From positions 14,830,217-14,894,216 of the forward strand of contig NC_087261.1 of the NCBI RefSeq assembly GCF_037042905.1: 64,000 nucleotides of DNA, given 5' to 3'. How positions within the stretch are numbered: position 1 is the stretch's first letter; each line of letters starts with the position of its first letter. The DNA is from Lytechinus pictus. Its lineage: Eukaryota; Echinodermata; Echinoidea; Temnopleuroida; Toxopneustidae. Of the stretch, positions 13,001 to 25,600 are shown piece after piece. The notes beneath the pieces are model-generated. The model had not been told where the DNA came from, did not search any database, and saw only the letters and a list, made by a program, of their open reading frames with translations. A program made the position numbers and the translations under genes.

Positions 13001-16000
13001 AGCTGTTTAAAAACCATGTTGGTAGATTCACATCACAATTAACCAAATGATTATCCTCGGAGTGTAAACTTGATACCAATCATACTTTTTTGTTTACATG
13101 TAATGTAAGTCATATAAATCAGACCCCTTTCCTTGCATCATGTCAATCATTATTCAATAATTTCGCAGTCAGATTTATCGATGAACATATAACTCACTAT
13201 ATCATCACTTAATACTGGGGTTAGTTAGCAGCGGTGCTCAAAAGTTAAGTGAACCCCACCAGAAAATGCACTCCTTCATGCAGAGTGTTAAATGTCGACA
13301 GCAACACTACAATGTCCAGCGAGCCTTGAAAACAGAATCTGTAGTTGTAATATCTTATCACCTGACTTCGGTTATCACAATTAAATATTTAACAGATAGC
13401 AAAACTTGAACACTTTTCAATATGTTTATTTCTGGTGGGGTTCACTAACTTTTTAGCACCACTGCACATACACCACAATGCACGCACACAATATTTCCTT
13501 TTAAAGTTTAAAGGGATGAAAGTATTTATAGCTTAATAAATAGAGTAGAATTCACTGAGCAAAATGCCAAAAATTTCATCAAAATCGGATTACAAATAAC
13601 AAAGTTATTGAATTTTAAACTTTAGCAATATTTTGTGAAAACAGTCGTCATGAATATTCATTAGGTGGGCTGGTGATGTCACATCTCCACTTGTTCTTTT
13701 GTATTTTATTATATGAAATTAGGTTTATTCAAATTTTTTCCTCCAAGAACTAGAAAAATTGGATTGACAACTGATTTAGTGCTGATATTTATTGCTGCAA
13801 CTTATTTCATTATAAGGGAGACATATTATTCACACAAGTATGAAATAATGAAAAAAAATATGATTTTATGTAATAACATAAGAAAACGGAAAGTGGGGAT
13901 GTGACATTATCAGCCCACCTAATGAATATTCATGACGACTGTTTTCACAAAAAATTGCTAAACTTTAAACTTCAATAACTTTATTATTTGTTATCCGATT
14001 TTGATGAAATTTTCGGCATTTTGCTCAGTAAATTCTACTCTATGTATTAAGATATAGATATTTTCAGCCCGGACCATCCCTTTAAAGCTCTTCAGTATGT
14101 TCAGCCCTTCATATTTCTCTTCGACATTTTCGATAAGAGCAGTTAATGAATGACGTTTTGTACACAATGCTTAATCTTGATTAACTTACAACAAAGCTAG
14201 TTAAAAGCGCTTCATTTTGATATGAGCTACACACTTGAGACGTGATTTTTTCCCCTCGAGGCCAAAGCAAGAATTTTTTTTCTACACTACATGTATTCCT
14301 TAGTGACATAATGAACCAAACACAAATTGAGGAGGTCAGGTATGGCGTATCAGGCAAAACCTATTAAGAGTTGCGAGCGAGCAAACATTTTGACATTTTT
14401 TTATAATAAAGAAATTGTGGTTAATTTTGACATAATATTCAGAAAATGTTATTATATTTCACCCCTCTCCCTTTCCCTTTCTTTCCTTTTCTCTTTTTTT
14501 CATGGTCGTGAAAAAATTGAAGAGGGACAAGGGCCCCAAGCCCCCCCCCTATCTGTACGCCACTGCTTTTTCCATTTCGTAAACAATGAACAAATCATAG
14601 CCGAGACATCGATATACTTTCAATTTTCATATGCTGGAGTCCGATGGTGTAACTTCAATCAATTAAAAGTCGTACATTGTATAAAATAACGTTTTCAAAT
14701 GGCAAAAATAAAGCACGTGATATGAGGCCAATGTCAAAAGGTGAAAAATGTGTGAGTGACAGGAATAATGAATTGTTTTCCCTTCATAGGCGGCGCGGCG
14801 GTTTTCTGCGAAGGTTATCAACGAAACAATTTAGTGCTGGGGCTTAATATTGAACCTTTTTCATTTCGAATCTTTATATTATATTCTTTGGAAGCATTTC
14901 ATGAAGAGTTTACTTCGTTATTTTCACAAACTTATTTGCTCTCAGCAAATCAAATACAAGGTAGCTTATAACAACAGTCAAATAAAATCACTAACTATTT
15001 GTGTCATGAAACCTCTTGGTAATTTATCTATCTGGACATTATATTTTGCCACAAACATAAACAAGGAATAAATTATAATTTCAAACTTCCACAAAGTTAC
15101 CGATACGCTTTAATTATCAGTTATATGTCTAAAGACTACTTCTAAACTAGAAACAGTCCCGCGATACCCATTAATCAATTACATCATTTGATCATTTTTG
15201 CTTTCATACACATGATATATGTGATGTCTGTATGTTGCAATGGCATATATGAACCAACATTTTGAGGGGACGTTACACATGTTACATGGCATAGTTTCTT
15301 CATTTAAATAATATAATCTTATGACAGATCATTTTGTGCATAATCTTCAGAAAATGATTAATTTCATGCTCTTTCCTGATCTCCTCCTCTTTCTTTCTCA
15401 TTACATTATATCGAGGATCAAATTGTGTATGAGCAGAATAATTCGGGGTAATGACTGTCAGGCAACGATAGAGTAACTTATCTTTAAAAATTAAATAAAA
15501 ATTTCCCCTTTACGCATCTTTGGTATTCCACAAAAGATGTTTTAAAAAATATAGGAGGGGCATATAACATCGTAAAAGCATTGCCGATCAGAGCCGTGTA
15601 CATGACATTTGTGGATGTTTCTTTATTTTCTGTCATTCGTATTTGAATTGCATTGAATATTTTATTACCTGATATTACTGTCAGGTACAATTACATGGAA
15701 TAGTACATCACATATAACAGTATAAACAAAACATTTGGCAATTGGAGCTAATATAATAGCAAGATGCTAATCGAAGTTAGCCCCAAATAATGTCATTATC
15801 ATAGTTTAAACAATAACTAAATCTCAATATTGTTATAAATCTCAGTATGTATTGTAATGCTGCCTAGGCATATTCTCAAAACAATGAAAATATGCTACAG
15901 AATATTTTTTTTTCAAAATTGAATATAACATCTTAATTGGATTGATGTATACAATAATATTGGATTGATAACATTGGATTGATAACATTGGATTGATAAT

Positions 16001-19000
16001 AGTACAATAATATTGGATTGATGTATACAATAATATTGCAGGTGTGAATTATCATTTTAACATCGTCAATATTATGTATATATCTTTAAAAAGAAAATAA
16101 AGCACACATGGTCTTCTGTGATTGTTATGCGCTAGACAAATTTCATTTATCATTATTAATACCTTAATCATTACAATGATCATATTGAGTTCTTCTTCAA
16201 CCACTAATTCTCATTTTTATTCCTTTTTCAGTATATCATCAAGTACCGACTGGCCCGTGCAGCTCTCGGGCTGGAGCTGCTGGTATGTAAATCATTAATA
16301 TCTTACAAACTTATTCATTTGAGTGGCGCGGTAGTGACGTCATGAGTATCTCTCAAGATGAAATATGAGACAAAATGATGCTAAAGATTACGATTTTTTT
16401 TTATAGTAGAGGGAATGGACAATGGGACAGTTCTGTTGAACGTGACGATGATGATGATGACGATGACGATGATGATAATGATGATGATGATGATAATGAT
16501 GACAAAAAGCATTTGTATGGCGCCATTTACCTATGAAAAAAATCAAAAGCACTGGCTCCCAATATTCCACATATTATTCACACTGTTGATGTTGATGTTG
16601 TTGTTGATGATGATGATGAATGATGATAATGATGATGACAAAGATGATGATGATGGTAAACTGCCCAACTTTTGGCAAAGGGAAGCGAGTGACACATCAG
16701 TCAAATTTGAGTTATTGTTGTTTCTGAAACACCCTTTGTATGTTGCACGTTCAGGCAAAATTTTGGGAAGAAAATGATCGTTCTATGGAAAGATATTGAA
16801 GAAAATATGCTGTTAAATTGCATTGACGCCTTTGTAAATGACGAACACACATTGCTCATTTACAACAAATGACTCTTTTGTAACTTGCTTCCTTTTGCCA
16901 AAGTACGGCAGTAATGATGCTGGTGTTGGTTGTGGTGGTAGCGGCGGTGTCGACGACGATGAAGGTTGATTGTTTCGGGGTGAACGTGCGCGGAAGAGAA
17001 TTTCTAAGCAGCTGGAAGGAGAAGGCTAAATAATGTATATTTCTAGTTGGTCCATGGATAAACTCAAATAATAGGCAATTGAATAAGGAAATTGGTTGAA
17101 GATTCCTCATCTGGGCCCGGGGACAAAACCGCTCCTAAACGCTTTTTGTCGGTTGGTATGATTTTAAAAAAGAAGGCAATTCACATTCTTATCCACTCCC
17201 ACCCGTTGGATTTATCTGATTAATTAATAGATAATATTAACTACATTAACTCTTGGTCGAGACACTATGTCAATAATGATAACCTCATTCTATCTGATTA
17301 TAGCAATAGGTAAAATTTTATTTTTGAATACATGAGGAAGTACTTACATGTAAAATCTGCAAGAAACTCCCCGTTGAAACATTGTCTACAAAGGTTAGGG
17401 GTTACTGGGGTGCAACCCACGTACATTTCAAAATGTCCAAAGTGACGGTATGGTAATTCAGGAGTAGGGTTACTATAATTATGTGATCATAGATGATACT
17501 AAATAATAATAGTGGATTCTTCTGGAGCGCACAGGTCCGTCAGACATGACGCTCATGGCGCTATTTACAATCATACCAACTCATAAGGACATAAATACAA
17601 ATTGTGTTACATTGATTACATATATATTACCATATTTCTGATCAAGGCACTTTTCTTAGGCCTGGTGATCTTGTTAGCTTGGGCAGTATGTTTTTAAAAT
17701 GAAAGTCACATACCTGACACCAGATTTATTGTGGCAAAGTATATTGGCTTACTCAAGGCCTTTATCAGCCCTTCACACTTTGGTGTTCCACGACCTGTGG
17801 TCCAATACGAAATTTTGAGAAAATGGCAACCATCACACAAGGTATAATGAACATGAATTAGTGGATAAGTGGAGCACTGAGGAATGTAAAACTAAATCAT
17901 TGTCTCATTGATGATTTTTATATGTGATTTGCATATATATTTCGGTGTTTGATATTACTTGGAGTTTCTTCAATGAAGTTACCGCTATGTTTGATTGCCC
18001 CTCGATTGTAGTCAAGCTATCATTAACTTTTCATAATCTAAGGGTGTCTTATAGGTGACACGAAATTTGCTCCTGCGACAATTGCTCGGGGTTTTATTTC
18101 GTCTCAGGGGGTGTTGCAAGAAAATATTTGCCATCAATCGCAAATATTCTGTTACAATTGATTGATCACTTTTAATTGTAGCAAAGCAGATTACACTCCT
18201 TGTTTCATGGAGCAGATTAGCAATCAATCGCAAATTCACAATTAATTGCACGGCATATGCTTGATTTCAAGAACGAAAATAGACTTGCAATTGATCGCAA
18301 GTTTCTTGCAACGCCCCATTAGATATAGAGTTAGGGTTGCAATATGGTTATGTTTTAGATTTAGGATAGAGTATAGTGTTAAATCCAGGGTTGAAGTTGG
18401 CGATTCCTTAGTGTGTGGAATTCACAGCGAAGCAATTGTCACCGGAAGAAAAGTCATGGAACCGTTTTATATAATTGGGGAAATGGTGGTGCCGAAACTT
18501 TTAAAAATGATTTATCTTAAAGTAAACAAAATATGTTCCTGGAATAAAAAAAATATCTTCAAAATATTCAAAACATCTACGAAATCGCTTTACTATTGCC
18601 TTTTACTTTAATACTAGTATAAATTTTCGGATAGGGGAAAAACGGATCTCAAGGTGACTCAATTTTTTTTTGCATCAAATAACCAGAGGTAATATTGAGC
18701 TGAATGCGAACTAGGGAGTGTCGGATCAACGTTTATCATCCGTGAAGTTGTGAGATCTAACAACTTTCCTTGGTCTTTTGGTTGTGATTGTGAGAGTCCC
18801 TAGTGTCTAACTGTTATTCATGGATAAAATGTACGGCAAGTTCTTTCATCAAACGCCCTCCAGACCTTCGTTTCATGTGTTTTTTACCATAGACACAACC
18901 GTTATATGTATTTCCATAGTCTTATATTTTTCTTTCTCTTTTTAATTCCCCCTGTAAAATTTCTCATTTTCACCACATGAAAAATCATAAGGTGGTCGCC

Positions 19001-22000
19001 CTTGCCCTTTTGGGATGCCCATAATTTTAATCTTGTATGGCCCTACTAGCATTACGCAACACACATGATCATGATGATATGTGACTGTTGTTTATTCTTT
19101 GTGCTTTTTATCCAGGGATGTATTCTAGAGTGGGAGGATTTCGACGCCGAGGCAGACGCTGTGGCTCTCGACGACGCGATCCGTGGAGCAGGTAATACTT
19201 AAAAATACTGAAGAAAAAGAATGATGATGACGATGGGGATGATGATGAGGAGGAGGAGGGGTATGCGTATGATCATGAGGAGGAAACTAATGATGACAAC
19301 GAAAAAAATGATGACGGAAATAATAATGACGAATATAATTATGATGAAAATTATGATGGCATAGATAAAATGATGACAAAGATTATAAAGACGAAGGGAA
19401 TGATGACGAAAATAATATTGATGTAGATGATGATGATGACATAAATTATGATGGTGTCGATGATAATGATGATGAAGAAAAATGGTGACGAAACTAAACT
19501 GACGAAGATAGTGATGATGAAAATTATAATGATGATAAAGATAATGGTGACGAACATTCTGACCACGAAAATGTTAGTGATGACGAAGATAATTATGTGA
19601 AGAAAATGATGACGAACATCATGCTGGTGAAAATAATGATGATGAATACGATAAAGATGACGAAAATAATTATGACGAAGAAAATGATGAAGAAAATAAT
19701 GATGAAGAATAAAATGATGACGTAGATAATGATGACGAAGATAATAATGATGAATATGACAATGATGACGGAGATCATAATGAGGAAGATAATGATGACG
19801 AAGAAAATGATGACAAAAATAATAATGACGAAGAAAATGATGACTAAAATAATGTTGATGTAGATTATGATGACATAGATGATGATGCTGATGAAGATAA
19901 TGATGATCAAGAAAAAGGTGACGGAACTAAAACTGACGAAGATAGTGATGACGAAAATGATAATGATGACAAAGATAATGGTGACGAACATAATGACGGC
20001 GATAATGATAATGATGGCGAAAATAATTATGACGAAGAAGATGATGACGAACATAATGCTGGTGAAGATAATGATGACGAATATGATAATGATGACGAAA
20101 ATAATTATGACGAAGAAAATGATGAAGAAAATAAGGATGTGGAAAATATTAATGACGAAGATAATGATGACGAAGATAAACATGATGAAGATGATAAAGA
20201 TATCGGAGATAATAATGAGGAAGTTAATGATGGCGAAGAAAAGGATAATAAAAATGAAAATGACGAAAGAAATGATGACGAAAATAATGTTGATGTAGAT
20301 GATGATGCTAACGAAGCTAATGATAGTGAAGCTGATGGAGATAGTGATGACGAAAATAATAATGATGACAAAGATAATGGTGACGAACATAATGACGACG
20401 ATAATGATAATGATGACGAAGGTAGTTATGAGAAAGAAAATGATGACGAACATGATGCTGGTGAAGATGATGATGACAAAAAAAATTATGACAAAGAAAA
20501 TGATGAAGAAAATAAAGATGTGGAAAATATTGATGACGAAGATAATGATGACGAAGATAATCATGATGAAGATGATAATGATGACGGAGATAATAATGAG
20601 GAAGATAATGATGACGAATAAAATGATGACAAAAATAATAATGACGAAGAAAATGATGACGAAAATAATTTTAATGTAGATGATGTTGACATAGATATGA
20701 TGCTAACGATGATAATGATGGTGATGAAAATGGTGACGAAACTAAAGCTGACGGAGATAGTGATGACGAAAATGAAAATGATGACAAAGATAATGGTGAT
20801 GAAGATGACTATGATGACGGAGATAATAATGAATAAGATAATGATGGCGAAGAAAAAAAATGACGAGATAAGGTTGACGAAGAAAATGAGAATAACAACG
20901 ATGACGAAGACTACGGCGACCACGACGACGATGATAATGACGTATTGCCTCTCTCTAAAATAGGATAACTTGATTTGTTGCCTCTCATTACTCGAAACCA
21001 TTTAGACAGATGAACGGTGAAACAAAGAGTATTTTCAGGAAATTATTCCACTTTCCTTCTAATAAATTGCATTTTTTCATACTTCATCAAATTTATCTCA
21101 AACTCATTCAGGTACCGATGAAGATGCAATAATCGAAATTCTAGCCAACCGAACGAATGAACAACGTCAAATGATCGCATTCAAATACAGGGCTTGCTTC
21201 GGAAAGGTAGGATGCAATTAATGTCTTGTATACCTTCTCATCCTCATCTTTAAAATCATTTTCAACGTCTTCATCACCATCGTCGTCATCATCTAAACTA
21301 TTGGCATCGTTTCATTCCCTCAGAATTACTGCCGTCGAATCATCACCTCCATATCATCATTCTCAACATCACTCCAGGTGGGTGTTTCATAAAGCTGTTC
21401 GTAAGATACGGAATGACTTTACGCACGACTGGTGATCCTTTCTGGCGCTATGTGATATCTCTATGCAATTGATTTATGACCTAAGAACATGTACCAGTCG
21501 TGCGTAAAGTCATGCGTAACATTACGAACAGCTTTAAGAAACACCCACCAGGTTAAATGAAAGCTACTAACATCATTATCGCCACTACCACCATCCATCA
21601 CCACCACCGTCATCTCACTATCATCATCCTCATCATCTTTATCGTCGTCATCATACTCGACGTCGTCACCATTATTAGAGAGCTCTCGCACAGCGGCGCA
21701 GAATCAATCCTATACAACGCAGCAAATGTATTGGAAATGCAAGTCAAATTACAATGAAGGCTTTGTCGAGGATTGGTGAATTAAAATTGCCATTTCGTCC
21801 GTGACTCCGGACAACGACATATTTGCAATGTTTTGTCAACTCTGAAACGTCGGACGAAACTGCTGTTCGAGTTATGTGGTTTGACTTGCATTGTCAATGT
21901 ATTTGCTGCGTACTCCGATTCATTCTGCGTCAACTGTGCGAAAACTCCCTACTATCAATATCAGCATCGTCATCGTTATCATCGTCACCTTCACCACCAC

Positions 22001-22617
22001 CACCGCCATATACCACTGTTGTTTTAGCAAATTCCCCGTTACTATGTTTATATCGTCACTTGACCCGGGAATCGCATAAGATTAAGCTGTTTTATCTTTG
22101 AGACAAACATCTATGTTTACATTCTATGCATACTTTACATACATTGCCCAATATCATTTATCACATAATCCCATTGTCATAAGTGTAGTACCAATAATTA
22201 TATGTACCTACAGTATATCCCCGATATTTCTATCAGTCACGTTTTCGGAGAGAGAGAGAAAAAAAAAACGCGTTCCCGTTCTCCCCTGTTTTCTCCCCTG
22301 TAATGCATTGCCAATTTAATAGTTGTAATATCACGTTGTCATGGTTACTCTATGCAGGACCTGAAGGAGGAGCTCCGTGATGAGGTCAGAGGTAACTTGG
22401 AGAAGACCGTGGAAGCTCTGATGGATTCACCCCCAATGTATGATGCCAAGACATTAAGAGCTGCTATGAAGGTTAGATGATATCATAAAGGGTGGTGGTG
22501 GTGATGGTGGTGGCGATGATAATGATGATGATGGTGGTGTTGGTGGTGATGATGATGATGGTGGTGGTGATGAGGATGATGATGATGCTGGTGGTGGTGG
22601 TGATGATGATGATAATG

Positions 22618-22658
<41 letters not shown>

Positions 22659-25600
22659 GATGATGATGATGATGTTGATGATGATGAAGAAGATATGGAT
22701 GATGATGATGATGATGATGATGGTGATAATGATGATGATGACGATTGTGATGATGATGATGATGATGGTGGTGATGGCGGTGGTGTTGGTGGCGATGGTG
22801 GTGGTGGTGATTGATGATGGTGGTGGTGATGATGATGATGGTGTTCATGATGCTGACGATTGTGATGATGATGATTATGATCATGATCATAATGATGATG
22901 ATGATGATGAAGATGTTGCTGGTGGTGGTGATCATGATGATGATGGTGGTTGTGGTGGTGGTGGTGGTGTTGAGGGTGATGATGCTTATGATGATAATGG
23001 CGAGGCTGACGGGAATAAATATGACATTTCATGTTTGTTGACGATGGTACTGATAAGCTAACTCCAACCGCTACATGACTATACATGGATATATATATTT
23101 TTTAATTTTCTTTAATCCTAGGGTCTTGGAACTGATGAAGATACCATCATTGAGATTATGTGCACGAGGGTTAATGGGGTAAGGATTTCATTTTAATTGT
23201 GCTTTAACAAAGGGAGAATAGCGAAGAGGACATATGTGGGAGGGGGGTAAATGGTGAGCGAGTATAAGAAATTAAAAGAGACAGTGGGTAAAAAGAGGGC
23301 AAACGAGAGGGATCAAGACAGTGACGGATCCAGGTAGGGGCACATCTGGCCCGTGCACCCCCTCCCCTTGAGAGGCACCCCCACAAAAAAGGTTTGAGGG
23401 GAATATTTCATGCACACGCAAGGGAACACCTTTAATTTTCCTTGTCAATTTTTTCCCTGGAACAAAATGATCTCCATTTGGTAGAGAATAATTTTTCTTT
23501 ACTCTTTTTTTTCCCTAGTCAATATTTCCTTGTACAAAAATGTCCCCCCCCCCCCCCGTTTTGAAAATCATGAGTCCGCCCCTGGATCGAGACATAGAAG
23601 AAAGATGAAATTGGGTAGAAGGACAGACAGTAAGGCAGGCAGTAAGATAACAAACATTCATACTAGGACGAATAGGAGTGAACGAGTTAAAATGGGGACG
23701 ATCTCGTGACTATCATCATGATCACTGTGCTTCTCCTTGTCACAAGATGGCAGTGTTTCACTGCCTGTTATCGAGAACGGAGCACCTATGGAGGTATTCC
23801 AGCCTGTTCTGGGACAGTGATAATTTCAGTCAATGAGCTTGATCGGGTGATGTCTCTTCCAATTTGGCATATTATATGACCTTTGTTGCTATGTTGAGCA
23901 ATCAATAGATGAAATAGTTGAAAAGAACAAAACTTTTGATATCGTTGGCGTTGAATAACCTATAAAAAATAACTATCATACAAGTCCATCATAGTGCGCC
24001 CTCTTTCGTCTCTGGCGGAAGTACTGACGAAAAGAAAGATAAAAACGCACCCTAAAGATCATAATTATTATAATAAATAATAAGAGTGCGTTTCTACTAA
24101 CTCTAATCATAATACTATCTTTGCAGGAAATCGAAGCTATCAAGATGGCATACCAAATTGGTGAGATCTCATTCCTTATCATTAATACTAACTTCATATT
24201 CATATTTAACACGGAATGAAGTTTATCCTGCCTAAATTCATGATAATAATCTGCCACTGACAAGAATTGAAATTGAAAGAAATTATTACATAAACAGTGC
24301 GCATTTTTTCCATTTCAAATGGCGAGAATGAAATCTAATATGAAATTAATTGAAAACAAGTATTTTGTTCATCACCCGGTAGATGTCAAAAGCACACCAA
24401 AAAATGACAAAGCTTAAGAAATATTTTGTGAAAAATCGAGTGTCAGAGACCATAGTCAGGATAGTGTAGAAATTATGAAATCCTGAAATATGATGTATAT
24501 TTTTTGAAAAAATGATAATCTCATCATGCTCTTCCGGTAATTTAAAGATAATTCATTGAAAAATATGTGATCTATATTTTAATGCCTTTTCTCTCTTTCT
24601 GTTCATTATCTTATACAGAATTCGACAGAGATCTTGCTGAGGATTTGGAAAGCGAGACATCCGGGAACTTCAAGTATTTGATGCAGTGTATCTGTGCAGT
24701 ACGTATTACTTAATAGATATTGAGAAGCGAGTAACTATCTCTATTTTACTTTGGAGTTGTCAATTTTATATTCTGGAGAAAAAAAGCCAGTGAATAAAAA
24801 TGTATTTTTTTTTTGTTGTGTCATCTGATAGAGAAGACCTTAGACCAGGGGTTCCTTACCATTTTCAGTAGCTCATGATTTTTTGGTCTGCACTAAACTA
24901 GTCCGCACCACAAGCGTTCAGTAACTACATAGTCTGTTCGTCTTTCTTTCTCTCCCCTTTCTACTTCTTTCCTCTCCTCTCTTCTCCCTCTCTCTCCCCT
25001 TCCCTCTCAATCTCCCCCTCCCCCTCCCCCTCTCTCTCTCTCTTAGGGTGGTCGCGATGAATCTGGAGAGGAGGTTGATGAAGATAAGGCAGTAGAGGAT
25101 GCACAAGAGCTCTTCGATGTAAGTACCTACATGATGATGATGATGATTATAATAATTATAATAATAAAATATTAATACATATGTAATAATAAAAATAATA
25201 TTAATAATGATAATAATAATAATACAGAACAATTTGTTTACGATATTTTTTTTTATGCTAGGGACAGTTTATCAATGTTCTGTTTGATTAAAGATGCAAC
25301 GAATGTCTTATATATTTTGATTGTTTTTGTGATGAATTAAAAATGCAATGATAAGAAAATGATACTGATAACAATAAAAGTAACAATAAAAGTAATTTCA
25401 AGACAATGATAACAAAAATAATAGTTATAATTATAATAAAAATGAATGGTTATGGTAATACTATATCTCTTTCTTATTTTACCTGACGAAATGTTCAGCG
25501 TTATGATTAGATAATTTTTCTCTATTTTTGTTCAAATCAACATTTTGCTGGGATTGACTAGAGTTTTAATACTGCTTATTCCTAAGATTGTAGGATTCTT

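Noticed and set aside
19593-20564. 323-codon minus-strand open frame of Ile/Val/Phe repeats
   Set aside because: It is the reverse reading of the GAT/AAT triplet array. All frames stay open because the period is three, and there is no conserved motif or splice structure.
22483-23086. Long poly-His, poly-Met and poly-Ser frames
   Set aside because: Products of the GATGGT microsatellite in intron 5 of gene 1.
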